Positions 1 to 8,909 of a DNA stretch of 64,000 nucleotides are shown here, piece by piece (position 1 is the stretch's first letter; every line of letters starts with the position of its first letter). Both the position numbers and the translations under genes were made by a program. Location of the stretch: contig NZ_MSXV01000058.1 in assembly GCF_001945395.1 (NCBI RefSeq), positions 408,545 through 472,544 on the forward strand, in the 5' to 3' direction. The stretch comes from Pseudomonas sp. PA15(2017) (GTDB lineage: Bacteria; Pseudomonadota; Gammaproteobacteria; Pseudomonadales; Pseudomonadaceae). Under the pieces are notes generated by a model, which saw only the letters and a list, made by a program, of their open reading frames with translations, was not told the DNA's origin and did not search any database.

Positions 1-1431
1 CCAGTACGGATCGGTGAACGAGAAGTTGTAGCGGCTCTGGTATTCGCTACGGGTCAGGCCGAGGCTGACGCGGTTACCGCTACCCAGGAAGTTGTTCTGG
101 GTGATCGAGCCACCGAGGATCAGACCGGCATTCTGGGCGAAACCCACGCTCGCGGTGATCGAGCCGGACGCCTGCTCCTCGACGCTGTAGTTGACGTCGA
201 CCTGGTCGTCGGTACCCGGCACCTGCGGAGTCTCGACGTTGACCTCCTTGAAGAAGCCCAGACGTTCCAGACGTGTCTTCGACTGGTCGATCAGGTAGGT
301 CGATGCCCAGCCGCCTTCCATCTGCCGCATTTCGCGGCGCAGCACTTCGTCTTCGGTCTTGGTGTTGCCGCGGAAGTTGATGCGGTTGACGTAGGCGCGC
401 TTGCCCGGATCGACGACGAAGGTGATCGATACCGAGTTGTCGTCGTTGTGTGGCTCAGGCACGCCGTTGACGTTGGCGAAGGTGTAACCCTCATTACCCA
501 GGCGACGGGTGATCAGCTCGCTGGTGCTGGTCATCACCTTGCGGGAGAACACCTGGCCCTCTTTGACCAGCAGCAGCGCGCGCACTTCCTCTTCCGGCAC
601 CTTGAGGTCGCCGGACAGTTTCACATCACGAACGGTGTATTTCTCGCCTTCATCGATATTGACGGTGATGTAGACGTGCTTCTTGTCCGGGGTGATGGAT
701 ACCTGGGTGGAGGTGATATCCATGTTGATGTAGCCGCGATCCAGGTAATAGGAGCGCAGGCGCTCCAGATCACCGGAGAGTTTCTCGCGGGCGTACTTGT
801 CGTCGTTACGGAAGAACGACAGCCAGTTGGTGGTCTTCAGCTCGAACAGGTCCTGCAGGTCTTCGTCGGAGAAAACCTTGTTGCCGACCACGTTGATGTG
901 CTGAATGGCCGCGACGCTGCCTTCGTTGATGTTGATCTTCAGCGCAACGCGGTTGCGCGGCTGAGGAATCACTTCGGCGTCGATCTCGGCGGAGTAACGG
1001 CCCTGGGCCACGTACTGGCGCTGCAGTTCGTTACGCACGCCTTCCAGGGTCGCACGCTGGAAGATTTCGCCTTCGGCCAGGCCCGACTGGTTCAGGCCCT
1101 TGAGCAGATCGTCACTGCTGATGGCCTTGTTGCCTTCGATCTCGATGCTGGAGATCGACGGGCGCTCGACCACGGTAATGACCAGCACGTTGCCGTCACG
1201 ACCCAGTTGAATGTCCTGGAAGAAGCCGGTCCTGAACAGTTCGCGCGTCGCCTCGGTGAGCGTACGGTCATCGGCCGCCTCGCCGACGTTCAGCGGCAGC
1301 GCGCCAAACAGGCTGCCCGCGGAGACGCGCTGCAGGCCGTTAACGCGGATATCGGAGATGGTGAAGGACTCGGCGTGAACTTCGGCGATCATCAATGCGG
1401 AAAGAACCGCAGGTAGCAGCAGACGTTTCAT
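1..1431 (-). CDS. bamA: BamA outer-membrane assembly factor, partial (C-terminus beyond window)
   Basis: BamA is the central subunit of the BAM complex, which folds beta-barrel proteins into the outer membrane. The visible 477 codons begin with a signal peptide (MKRLLLPAVLSALMIAEVHA). They continue through POTRA repeats (for example VERPSISSIEIEGNKA and the later NRINFRGNTKT) into the first barrel strands, where residues such as GSITQNNFLGSGNRVSVG are typical of the BamA barrel start. Full-length homologues are near 790 residues, so roughly the last 300 residues lie beyond base 1. The gene is last in the visible minus-strand run, 73 bp after rseP, the usual order in pseudomonads. The ATG at 1431 is preceded by an AAGGA-like site. 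Identification is secure. Confidence 0.96.
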   Translation of the reverse strand, partial: MKRLLLPAVLSALMIAEVHAESFTISDIRVNGLQRVSAGSLFGALPLNVGEAADDRTLTEATRELFRTGFFQDIQLGRDGNVLVITVVERPSISSIEIEGNKAISSDDLLKGLNQSGLAEGEIFQRATLEGVRNELQRQYVAQGRYSAEIDAEVIPQPRNRVALKININEGSVAAIQHINVVGNKVFSDEDLQDLFELKTTNWLSFFRNDDKYAREKLSGDLERLRSYYLDRGYINMDITSTQVSITPDKKHVYITVNIDEGEKYTVRDVKLSGDLKVPEEEVRALLLVKEGQVFSRKVMTSTSELITRRLGNEGYTFANVNGVPEPHNDDNSVSITFVVDPGKRAYVNRINFRGNTKTEDEVLRREMRQMEGGWASTYLIDQSKTRLERLGFFKEVNVETPQVPGTDDQVDVNYSVEEQASGSITASVGFAQNAGLILGGSITQNNFLGSGNRVSLGLTRSEYQSRYNFSFTDPYW

Positions 1432-1504
1432 GAAGTCCTTTCTTATTCCAACTAACGATAAGAAATCAGTCGTTCGAGACGAAAGATATATAATTCAGCT
1501 GAGC

Positions 1505-2857
1505 TCACAGGCGACCAAGGTCGTTGACCAGCGCCAGCAGCATCACCCCGATCACCAGGCTGATGCCAATCTGCATCCCCCAACCCTGCACCCGTTCGGA
1601 CAGTGGGCGGCCTCGCACCCACTCGACCAGGTAATAAAGCAGATGTCCGCCATCCAGAACCGGAATGGGCAGCAAATTGAGAACGCCGAGGCTGATACTC
1701 AGGTAGGCGAGGAAATTCAAAAAGTCCCCAAGGCCCGACTCGGCCGAAGCGCCCGCCACTTTAGCAATGGTTATCGGCCCGCTCAAGTTTTTTACCGAGA
1801 GCTCACCGAACAGCATTTTCTTCAGTGAATCGAGGGTCAGAAGGCTCATTGTCCAGGTTCGCGCGCCAGCCTCGCTGATCGCTTCGAGTGGCCCGTAGCT
1901 GATTTCGCGAAGCATCTGCGCCGGCCATTGTGCCGGCGCCACACCGGCGCCGAGGTAGCCGGTGGCCGCTTCGCCCTCGCCTTTCGAGGCCAGGGTCACA
2001 GGCACATCCAGGCGCTGACCGTCACGCTCCAGGGCAATGCTCACCGACTTGCCCGGCAGCCCGCGCACACGATCGACCAGATTCTGCCAATCATTCAGCG
2101 GTTGCCCGTCCAGCGCCAGCAGGCGATCGCCGAGCTTTAAACCGGCGGCCTGTGCAGGCCCCTGCGGGTCGAACTCGGCGAGCACCGGCGCCAGGCTCGG
2201 GCGCCACGGGCGAATACCCAACGAGGCGATCGGATCAGGCTCGTTGGCGCCACGCAGCCAGTTGTCCAGTTCGACACGATGGGCCATATCTGCACCACCA
2301 TCGGGATGCCGCGTAGTGATCAGCAGCTCACCGCTTTCACCGAGACGACGTACCAACTGCAGGTTGACCGCCGACCAGCCGGTAGTGGCCTTGCCATTGA
2401 CCGCGACGATTTCCTCACCCGCCTGCAGGCCGGCGACCTGAGCGAGACTCCCCGCCTCCACCGCGCCGATGACCGGCCGCACCTGCTGGCTGCCGAGCAT
2501 GGCCACCAGCCAGAAGAACACCAGCGCCAAGGCGAAGTTGGCCGCCGGGCCCGCCGCCACGATGGCGAAGCGTTGCTTGACGGTCTTGCGGTTGAACGAC
2601 TGCTCGGCCAACCCCGGCGGCACGTCGCCTTCGCGCTCGTCGAGCATCTTCACGTAGCCGCCCAGCGGGATGGCGGCGATCACGAACTCGGTGCCTTGGC
2701 GGTCGTGCCAGCGCACCAGCGGCGTGCCGAAGCCCACGGAGAAACGCAGTACCTTGACGCCGCAGCGGCGTGCTACCCAGAAGTGACCGTATTCATGGAA
2801 GGTCACCAGCACCCCGAGCGCGATCAGGGTGCCAACGATCATATAGAGTGCGCTCAT
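1505..2857 (-). CDS. rseP: RseP site-2 zinc metalloprotease
   Basis: RseP is an inner-membrane intramembrane protease. It cuts anti-sigma factors (RseA/MucA type) after the first cleavage, releasing the envelope stress sigma factor, and also clears signal-peptide remnants. The 450-residue protein shows the zinc motif HEYGH at residues 21-25 in the first membrane segment, two PDZ domains in the middle, and the conserved NLLPIPVLDGGHL segment near residue 400. I start it at MSALYMIVG (2857), because this ATG overlaps the dxr stop by four bases (ATGA). A longer open frame upstream lies inside dxr and has no family support. Length matches the family. Confidence 0.96.
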   Translation of the reverse strand: MSALYMIVGTLIALGVLVTFHEYGHFWVARRCGVKVLRFSVGFGTPLVRWHDRQGTEFVIAAIPLGGYVKMLDEREGDVPPGLAEQSFNRKTVKQRFAIVAAGPAANFALALVFFWLVAMLGSQQVRPVIGAVEAGSLAQVAGLQAGEEIVAVNGKATTGWSAVNLQLVRRLGESGELLITTRHPDGGADMAHRVELDNWLRGANEPDPIASLGIRPWRPSLAPVLAEFDPQGPAQAAGLKLGDRLLALDGQPLNDWQNLVDRVRGLPGKSVSIALERDGQRLDVPVTLASKGEGEAATGYLGAGVAPAQWPAQMLREISYGPLEAISEAGARTWTMSLLTLDSLKKMLFGELSVKNLSGPITIAKVAGASAESGLGDFLNFLAYLSISLGVLNLLPIPVLDGGHLLYYLVEWVRGRPLSERVQGWGMQIGISLVIGVMLLALVNDLGRL

Positions 2858-4047
2858 GCCACCTCTCCGCGATTCAACCACTGCCCGGCCAGCTCCCGCG
2901 CACGGCGGTCGGCTTCGAGCACGGTATCGAGGCAATCCACCGCAACCACCGGTTCGGCCTCGAGAACGCCGCCAATGATACGCGCGATATCGGTAAAGCG
3001 AATCTGCCGCTCGAGAAATGCCGCTACCGCCACTTCGTTCGCGGCATTGAGCATCGCCGGTGCGCTGCCGCCCGCCTCTGCCGCTTCACGGGCCAGACGC
3101 AGACAGGGAAAGCGGACGTCGTCCGGAGCCTGGAAATCCAGGCGCGCCACGGCGAGCAGATCCAGCGGCGCGACGCCCGAGTCGATACGCTGCGGCCAGG
3201 CCAGGGCATGGGCGATGGGCGTGCGCATGTCGGGGTTGCCCAACTGGGCGAGCACCGAGCCGTCGACGTAATCGACCAGAGAATGGATGACGCTCTGGGG
3301 ATGGATCAGCACCTCGACCTGCTCGGGCCGTGCGTCGAACAGCCAACAGGCCTCGATCAGCTCCAGCCCCTTGTTCATCATGCTGGCCGAGTCGACGGAA
3401 ATCTTGCGACCCATCGACCAGTTGGGATGGGCACAGGCCTGCTCGGGCGTTACCGCGTGCAGCGCCTCGGGCGAGGACTGACGGAACGGCCCGCCGGAAG
3501 CGGTGAGCAGGATACGTCGTACGCCGACCGGCTGCAGACCGCGTGCATAATCCTGCGGCAAACACTGGAAGATCGCGTTGTGCTCGCTGTCGATCGGCAG
3601 CAGCACAGCACCACTCTGACGCACCGCGCGCATGAACAGCGCGCCGGACATCACCAATGCTTCCTTGTTGGCGAGCAGCACCTTCTTGCCGGTTTCGACC
3701 GCTGCCAGGGTCGGCTTGAGCCCCGCTGCACCAACGATGGCCGCCATCACGGCATCCACCTCGGCATGGGCGGCGACCTCGCACAATCCGGGCTCGCCAG
3801 ACAATACGCGAGTATCCAGCCCAGCCTGCTGCAGGCGTGCTTGCACAGCGGCTGCTGCAAGGGCATCGGCAACCACGGCGAAACGCGGGCGGTGAATGAT
3901 GCAAAGCGCTTCCAACTCGGCCAGGCGACTGAAGGCGGTCAGGGCGAATGCCTGGTAGCGCGACGGATGGCGCGCGATGACATCGAGAGTGCTCAGGCCG
4001 ATCGAACCGGTAGCGCCCAGAACGGTGATCTGTTGAACCTGGCTCAC
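2854..4047 (-). CDS. dxr: 1-deoxy-D-xylulose 5-phosphate reductoisomerase
   Basis: Dxr (IspC) makes 2-C-methyl-D-erythritol 4-phosphate with NADPH, the committed step of the MEP isoprenoid pathway. The product feeds UppS, encoded two genes upstream. The N-terminal nucleotide-binding motif VLGATGSIGLSTLDV starts at about residue 8, and the metal/substrate segments LPIDSEHNA and SASMMNKGLELIEA are present. The start is taken as GTG at 4047 (VSQVQQITVLGATG), which overlaps the cdsA stop by four bases (GTGA) and places the motif at the usual distance. An upstream in-frame ATG would add eight residues that lie inside cdsA. The length of 397 residues is normal. Confidence 0.95.
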   Translation of the reverse strand: MSQVQQITVLGATGSIGLSTLDVIARHPSRYQAFALTAFSRLAELEALCIIHRPRFAVVADALAAAAVQARLQQAGLDTRVLSGEPGLCEVAAHAEVDAVMAAIVGAAGLKPTLAAVETGKKVLLANKEALVMSGALFMRAVRQSGAVLLPIDSEHNAIFQCLPQDYARGLQPVGVRRILLTASGGPFRQSSPEALHAVTPEQACAHPNWSMGRKISVDSASMMNKGLELIEACWLFDARPEQVEVLIHPQSVIHSLVDYVDGSVLAQLGNPDMRTPIAHALAWPQRIDSGVAPLDLLAVARLDFQAPDDVRFPCLRLAREAAEAGGSAPAMLNAANEVAVAAFLERQIRFTDIARIIGGVLEAEPVVAVDCLDTVLEADRRARELAGQWLNRGEVA

Positions 4048-4859
4048 AATGCGCCCCAACCAGCCAGCCACAGCAGCATGGCGAATACGGGAACCGCCGC
4101 CGTCAGGCTGTCGATGCGGTCGAGCACACCACCATGGCCAGGCAACAGGTTGCTGCTGTCCTTGATGCCGGACTGGCGCTTGAACATGCTCTCGGTCAGA
4201 TCACCGACCACCGAGATCAGCACCACCAGCGCAGCGGCCGGCAGCGCGAGAAGAAACTGCGTGAACGACCACTCGCGATAAAAGCCCACCACTACCGTCA
4301 ACAGTAGACTGAGCAGCAGACCGCCGACCAGGCCTTCCCAGCTTTTGCCGGGGCTGACCCGCGGCGCCAGCTTGCGTTTGCCGAAACGCTTGCCGGAGAA
4401 ATAGGCGCCGATGTCCGCGACCCAGACCAGCGCCATCACCGCCAGGATCAGCCAGTTGGCCAGTTGCCATTGCTTGATCACCACCAGCCCTTGCCAGGCT
4501 GGCAGCAGAATCAGCAGGCCAATCGCCAGGCGCCCCGGCAGGCCGCCCCAGTAGCGGCTGCTATCCGGGTAGTTGAGCACCAGAAAGGTCGCAAAGGCCC
4601 ACCACAGCACGCCGGCGGACAGCAGCCAGGGCGCCAGCACGGGGGCGCTATAAAGCAGATAAAGCAGTACCGCCACCAGGGCGGCATAGGCGACACGCAA
4701 CGGCTGAGCTTCGAAGCCCGCCAGACGGGCCCACTCCCACGCACCGAGTACGACCACGACGGCGATGAACAGCGCGAACGCGCCACCTTCGAGCAGGAAG
4801 AACCCTGCCAGGGCGATCGGCAGCAGGATCAGCGCCGTAATGATTCGTTGCTTGAGCAT
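4044..4859 (-). CDS. cdsA: Phosphatidate cytidylyltransferase
   Basis: CdsA forms CDP-diacylglycerol from phosphatidic acid and CTP at the inner membrane, the entry point to all phospholipids. The 271-residue protein has about eight hydrophobic segments and, near the C-terminus, the family signature SMFKRQSGIKDSSNLLPGHG followed by GVLDRIDS, carrying the lysine-aspartate and HGG-DR-D residues. Its ATG shares one base with the uppS stop (TGATG) and its stop overlaps the dxr GTG, so translation is coupled in both directions. Identification is secure. Confidence 0.95.
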   Translation of the reverse strand: MLKQRIITALILLPIALAGFFLLEGGAFALFIAVVVVLGAWEWARLAGFEAQPLRVAYAALVAVLLYLLYSAPVLAPWLLSAGVLWWAFATFLVLNYPDSSRYWGGLPGRLAIGLLILLPAWQGLVVIKQWQLANWLILAVMALVWVADIGAYFSGKRFGKRKLAPRVSPGKSWEGLVGGLLLSLLLTVVVGFYREWSFTQFLLALPAAALVVLISVVGDLTESMFKRQSGIKDSSNLLPGHGGVLDRIDSLTAAVPVFAMLLWLAGWGAL

Positions 4860-5623
4860 CAGGCGCGGGCCTCGGCTTCGACTTGTTCACTGGTCTTGCC
4901 AAAACGTCGCTGACGCTTGGCGAAATCCGCCAGCGCTGCGCGCATGGCGTCGTGCTTGAAGTCCGGCCACAGCAGGTCGGAGAAGTACAGTTCACTGTAG
5001 GCCATCTGCCAGAGCAGGAAATTGCTGATCCGATGCTCGCCGCCCGTGCGAATGCACAGATCCGGCAGCGGCAACTCACCGGTGGCCAGGCAGCCCTGGA
5101 GCAGGCGCGGGGTGATGTCCTCGGGCTGCAGGTGACCGCCCTGCACCTCACGCGCCAGGCGCTGCGCGGCCTGGGCGATATCCCACTGACCACCGTAGTT
5201 GGCGGCGATCTGCAGGATGAAGCGTTTTTCGCCGGCGGCACCAGCGGTCGCCGCTTCGGCTTCGCGCATGGCAGCCTGCAATTCGGGATGGAACCGCGAG
5301 CGGTCGCCAATGATGCGCAGGCTGATACCGTTCTCGTCGAGCTTGCGTGCCTCGCGGCGCAAGGCGCTGAGGAACAGCTCCATCAACGCACCGACCTCAT
5401 CGGCCGGGCGCTGCCAGTTCTCGCTGGAGAAGGCGAACAGGGTCAGCACTTCCACGCCCGAATCGGCGCAGACCTCGATGACCGCTCGTACCGCATCAAC
5501 GCCCGCCTTGTGCCCGGCCACACCGGGCAGCAGGCGCTTGCGCGCCCAGCGGTTGTTACCATCCATAATGATCGCCACGTGCCGTGGAACGGCCATCACG
5601 GCACCGACTTTGGAATTGTCCAT
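4859..5623 (-). CDS. uppS: Undecaprenyl diphosphate synthase (cis-prenyltransferase)
   Basis: UppS condenses farnesyl diphosphate with eight isopentenyl diphosphates to make the C55 lipid carrier used for peptidoglycan and O-antigen. The 254-residue protein carries the catalytic motif IIMDGNNRWA with Asp21, the FAFSSENW segment, and the C-terminal RTGGEHRISNFLLWQ and ELYFSD blocks. It sits 16 bases after frr and shares one base with cdsA. The start at 5623 gives a short N-terminal tail before VPRHVAIIMDG, like other Pseudomonas proteins. Identification is secure. Confidence 0.95.
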   Translation of the reverse strand: MDNSKVGAVMAVPRHVAIIMDGNNRWARKRLLPGVAGHKAGVDAVRAVIEVCADSGVEVLTLFAFSSENWQRPADEVGALMELFLSALRREARKLDENGISLRIIGDRSRFHPELQAAMREAEAATAGAAGEKRFILQIAANYGGQWDIAQAAQRLAREVQGGHLQPEDITPRLLQGCLATGELPLPDLCIRTGGEHRISNFLLWQMAYSELYFSDLLWPDFKHDAMRAALADFAKRQRRFGKTSEQVEAEARA

Positions 5624-5639
5624 GGCGACTTCCTGGCCG

Positions 5640-6197
5640 TCAGACGGCCATCAGGTCCGCTTCTTTCTGCTTCACGGCGACGTCGATCTCGGCCACGAAC
5701 TTGTCGGTCAGCTTCTGTACGTCGTCAGCAGCGCGACGCTCTTCGTCTTCGCTGATTTCCTTTTCCTTGACCAGATCCTTGAGCTGGCTCATGGCGTCGC
5801 GACGAATGTTGCGCACGGCAACGCGGGCGTCTTCGGCGGCATCACGGGCCTGCTTGGTGAAGCCCTTGCGGGTTTCTTCGGTCAGTGCCGGCATGGTGAC
5901 CAGCAGCAACTCGCCCAGGTTGGTCGGGTTGAAGCCCAGGCCGGCGCTCTGGATGGCCTTGTCGACCGCGCTCAGCATGCTGCGCTCGAACGCCACGACC
6001 TGCAGGGTGCGCGAATCCTTGACGGTTACGCTGGCGACCTGGTTCAGCGGGGTGTCCGCGCCGTAGTAAGGCACCATCACGCCGCCGAGGATGCTGGGGT
6101 GAGCCTGACCGGTACGAATGCGGCTGAATGCGTGAGCCAGCGATTCCAGGCTCTTCTGCATGCGAACCTGGGCGTCCTTCTTGATTTCGTTAATCAT
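5640..6197 (-). CDS. frr: Ribosome recycling factor
   Basis: RRF splits the post-termination ribosome together with EF-G. The 185-residue product has the usual family length and typical elements: the N-terminal helix INEIKKDAQVRMQKSLE, the segment FSRIRTGQAHPS, and the C-terminal helical block with VAVRNIRRDAMSQLKDL. Its ATG overlaps the pyrH stop (ATGA), so it is co-translated with UMP kinase. This pyrH-frr pairing is standard in bacteria. Confidence 0.97.
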   Translation of the reverse strand: MINEIKKDAQVRMQKSLESLAHAFSRIRTGQAHPSILGGVMVPYYGADTPLNQVASVTVKDSRTLQVVAFERSMLSAVDKAIQSAGLGFNPTNLGELLLVTMPALTEETRKGFTKQARDAAEDARVAVRNIRRDAMSQLKDLVKEKEISEDEERRAADDVQKLTDKFVAEIDVAVKQKEADLMAV

Positions 6198-6937
6198 TCT
6201 TTACCTTCCTCGACCAAAGTTCCTTCGGCGCCGCCCACCACGACGTTGAGCAGGGCACCGGGCTTGTTCATATTGAAAACACGCAGCGGCATGTTGTGAT
6301 CACGGCACAGGCAGATGGCCGTCAGGTCCATCACGCCCAGCTTGCGATCCAGCACCTCGTCATAGGTGAGACGATCAAATTTTTCCGCGTGCGGATCCTT
6401 GAATGGATCGGCAGTGTACACACCATCCACCTTGGTTGCCTTCAGCACCACATCGGCGTCGATCTCGATACCGCGCAAGCAGGCGGCCGAGTCGGTGGTG
6501 AAGAACGGATTGCCAGTGCCAGCGGCGAAGATCACCACCTCACCGGTTTTCAGGTGGCGCATCGCCTTGCGGCGATCGTAGTGGTCGGTAACGCCGACCA
6601 TGGAGATGGCCGACATGACCAGCGCAGGAATGTTCGAGCGCTCCAGGGCGTCGCGCATGGCCAGGGCGTTCATTACCGTGGCCAGCATGCCCATGTGGTC
6701 ACCGGTGACCCGATCCATACCGGCGGCGCTGAGCGCTGCACCACGGAACAGGTTGCCACCGCCAATCACCACACCCACCTGTACGCCGATACCGACCAGT
6801 TGGCCGACTTCCAGCGCCATGCGATCGAGCACCTTGGGATCGATGCCGAAATCTTCCGAGCCCATCAGGGCCTCGCCGCTGAGTTTGAGCAGAATGCGCT
6901 TGTAGCGCGGTTGACGACCACTCACCTGCTGAGCCAT
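6194..6937 (-). CDS. pyrH: UMP kinase
   Basis: PyrH phosphorylates UMP to UDP in pyrimidine nucleotide synthesis and is a hexameric amino-acid-kinase-fold enzyme. Visible motifs are ILLKLSGEALMG near the N-terminus, VVIGGGNLFRG, DHMGMLATVMNALAM and FFTTDSAACLR. Two starts are possible, ATG at 6943 and ATG at 6937. I prefer 6937 (MAQQVSGRQP) because the AGGAG site is only about 3 bases from the first ATG but about 9 from the second, and related proteins begin with MAQQ. It overlaps frr by four bases. Two hairpins separate it from tsf. Confidence 0.95.
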   Translation of the reverse strand: MAQQVSGRQPRYKRILLKLSGEALMGSEDFGIDPKVLDRMALEVGQLVGIGVQVGVVIGGGNLFRGAALSAAGMDRVTGDHMGMLATVMNALAMRDALERSNIPALVMSAISMVGVTDHYDRRKAMRHLKTGEVVIFAAGTGNPFFTTDSAACLRGIEIDADVVLKATKVDGVYTADPFKDPHAEKFDRLTYDEVLDRKLGVMDLTAICLCRDHNMPLRVFNMNKPGALLNVVVGGAEGTLVEEGKE

Positions 6938-7061
6938 TACCATTCTCTCCTGCGGCGTAAGAAAAACCTGCGAACCGAGTGGCTCGCATATCGAGCGCTT
7001 CGACAGCGCTCACGACCGTGAGTGCCACGGGCACCGACCATCGTTTCGAAAAAAATCCCCT

Positions 7062-7100
7062 TTGAAAAAGAGGCCGCGCGCGTGAGCGGGCAGCCTCTTC
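7062..7100 (-). terminator. Intrinsic terminator downstream of tsf
   Basis: Read on the minus strand, AAGAGGC and GCCTCTT form a perfect 7-bp stem around an 18-base GC-rich loop, followed by a short U run (TTTTTC). A second, longer T run lies 10 bases further on. It lies between tsf and pyrH, so it would end or attenuate rpsB-tsf transcripts before the pyrH operon. Confidence 0.65.
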
Positions 7101-7114
7101 TGGGGCGCTAACTA

Positions 7115-7163
7115 GGGTCTGTTGCCATTTCAACGCGAGCCGTGCGTGAAACGGCAACAGCCC
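7115..7163 (-). other. Long imperfect hairpin after the tsf stop
   Basis: A large dyad starts 11 bases past the tsf stop codon. GGG-CTGTTGCC-TTTCA pairs with TGAAA-GGCAACAG-CCC across a 14-base loop, interrupted by two one-base mismatches. No U run follows, so on its own it is not a classic terminator. It could stabilise the 3' end of rpsB-tsf mRNA or act with the terminator just downstream. Confidence 0.5.
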
Positions 7164-7173
7164 CTAACAGTTA

Positions 7174-8037
7174 TCACTGCTTGCTGGCAGCAACCTGAGC
7201 AGCAACTTCGGCAGCGAAGTCGGTCTCGGCCTTCTCGATGCCCTCGCCCACTTCGTAACGAACGAAGGAAACGACTTCGGCACCGGCTTTCTTCACCAGG
7301 TCACCGACCTTGACTTCCGGATCCATGATGAAGGCTTGCTCGACCAGGCTGGCTTCGGCGAGGAACTTGGCGATACGGCCCTTGACCATGTTCTCGACGA
7401 TGTTTTCCGGCTTGCCGGCGATCTTCTCGGCGTTCAGCTGCAGGAAGATTTCCTTTTCCTTGGCAACCAGTTCCTCGGAAACCTGGTCAGCGGAAACAAC
7501 GGCCGGGTTGGACGCAGCAACGTGCATGGCAACGTGTTTGGCCAGCTCGTCGTTGCCGCCCTTCAGGACGACCAGAACGCCGATGCGGTGGCCGTGCAGG
7601 TAGGCGCCAACGGTGTCACCGGAAACAGCGGTCAGACGACGGATGTTGACGTTCTCGCCGCACTTGGCAACCAGGGCTTCACGAGCGGATTCGCGCGAGG
7701 CGATCAGCGGAGCGGCTTCGGTCAGGTTCTTCTCGAAGGCTTCGTCCAGGCTCTCCTTGACGAAGGCTTTGAAGTCATCCTGCAGAGCCAGGAAGTCGGT
7801 CTGCGAATTGACTTCGATGATCAGGCCGCGATTGCCTTCGACGCGAACGGCGATGGAGCCTTCGGCAGCGATGTTGCCAGCCTTCTTGGCAGCCTTGATG
7901 GCGCCCGAAGCACGCATGTCATCGATCGCTTTCTCGATGTCGCCACCAGCGGCAACCAGTGCCTTCTTGCACTCCATCATGCCTTGGCCGGTACGCTCGC
8001 GCAGTTCCTTGACCAGTGCTGCAGTAATCTCTGCCAT
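7174..8037 (-). CDS. tsf: Elongation factor Ts
   Basis: EF-Ts is the guanine-nucleotide exchange factor for EF-Tu. The 287-residue product opens with the UBA-like domain containing LRERTGQGMMECKKAL and continues with the dimerisation region, where the conserved SQTDFLALQDDFKAF is visible. Its ATG lies 128 bases after the rpsB stop, with a strong hairpin in the gap. The tsf start is preceded by GAGGATTTTCAAG, a reasonable ribosome binding site. Identification is secure. Confidence 0.97.
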   Translation of the reverse strand: MAEITAALVKELRERTGQGMMECKKALVAAGGDIEKAIDDMRASGAIKAAKKAGNIAAEGSIAVRVEGNRGLIIEVNSQTDFLALQDDFKAFVKESLDEAFEKNLTEAAPLIASRESAREALVAKCGENVNIRRLTAVSGDTVGAYLHGHRIGVLVVLKGGNDELAKHVAMHVAASNPAVVSADQVSEELVAKEKEIFLQLNAEKIAGKPENIVENMVKGRIAKFLAEASLVEQAFIMDPEVKVGDLVKKAGAEVVSFVRYEVGEGIEKAETDFAAEVAAQVAASKQ

Positions 8038-8103
8038 CTTGAAAATCCTCTTGGTAGGTCTTCAACCATCACCCGCGAGGCGGGCGATCAAATCTTTGAG
8101 TGA

Positions 8104-8130
8104 CAAAAAGGGGGCCTAGCCCCCTTTTTG
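8104..8130. terminator. Strong symmetrical hairpin between rpsB and tsf (attenuator/terminator)
   Basis: CAAAAAGGGGGC and GCCCCCTTTTTG form a perfect 12-bp stem closed by a three-base loop. The A/T flanks give a U run in either direction. It lies in the rpsB-tsf gap, so it probably sets the S2:EF-Ts ratio by partial termination of the minus-strand transcript. Confidence 0.75.
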
Positions 8131-8165
8131 CGCAGCGCATAACACTAGATGCTCTGCGTTACCGC

Positions 8166-8909
8166 TTAGCCTTCGGCAGCTTCAGCAGCCGGAGCTTCTT
8201 CGACGAACTCTTCGGTAGCGCCGCCGGTGTTGCTGCGACCACGGATAACGGCGTCGGCCATGGCACCCATGTACAGCTGGATGGCGCGGATGGCGTCGTC
8301 GTTACCCGGAATGATGTAGTCAACGCCTTCCGGGCTGCTGTTGGTATCGACAACGCCGATAACCGGGATGCCCAGCTTGTTGGCTTCGGTGATCGCGATG
8401 CGCTCGTGATCGACGTCGATGACGAACAGTGCGTCCGGCAGGCCGCCCATGTCCTTGATACCGCCCAGGCTGCGATCCAGTTTTTCCAGATCACGGGTGC
8501 GCATCAGCGCTTCTTTCTTGGTCAGCTTGCTGAAGGTACCGTCCTGGGACTGCACTTCCAGATCACGCAGACGCTTGATCGAGGCACGGATGGTCTTGTA
8601 GTTGGTGAGCATGCCGCCCAACCAGCGGTGATCGACGAACGGCGAGTTGCAACGAGCCGCTTCTTCGCGAACGATCTTGCCAGCGGAACGCTTGGTGCCG
8701 ACGAACAGGATCTTGTTCTTGCCAGCAGCCAGCTTTTCAACGAACGACAGCGCGTCGTTGAACATCGGCAGGGTCTTTTCCAGGTTGATGATGTGAATCT
8801 TGTTACGCGCGCCGAAAATGTACTTGCCCATTTTCGGGTTCCAGTAACGGGTCTGGTGGCCGAAGTGCACACCGGCCTTCAGCATATCGCGCATGTTGAC
8901 TTGGGACAT
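8166..8909 (-). CDS. rpsB: 30S ribosomal protein S2
   Basis: S2 is the small-subunit protein that is bound late with help from S1. The 247-residue protein shows the start MSQVNMRDMLKAGVHFGHQT, the WNPKMGKYIFGARN segment and the conserved RWLGGMLTN and IDVDHERIAI blocks. The ATG at 8909 has an AAGGA site 7 bases upstream. A longer frame beginning at 8972 is leader RNA, not protein. rpsB is divergent from map. Confidence 0.97.
   Translation of the reverse strand: MSQVNMRDMLKAGVHFGHQTRYWNPKMGKYIFGARNKIHIINLEKTLPMFNDALSFVEKLAAGKNKILFVGTKRSAGKIVREEAARCNSPFVDHRWLGGMLTNYKTIRASIKRLRDLEVQSQDGTFSKLTKKEALMRTRDLEKLDRSLGGIKDMGGLPDALFVIDVDHERIAITEANKLGIPVIGVVDTNSSPEGVDYIIPGNDDAIRAIQLYMGAMADAVIRGRSNTGGATEEFVEEAPAAEAAEG

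Noticed and set aside
2858..2935. N-terminal extension of RseP
   Set aside because: It lies inside dxr, and the family start MSALYM has translational coupling (ATGA overlap).
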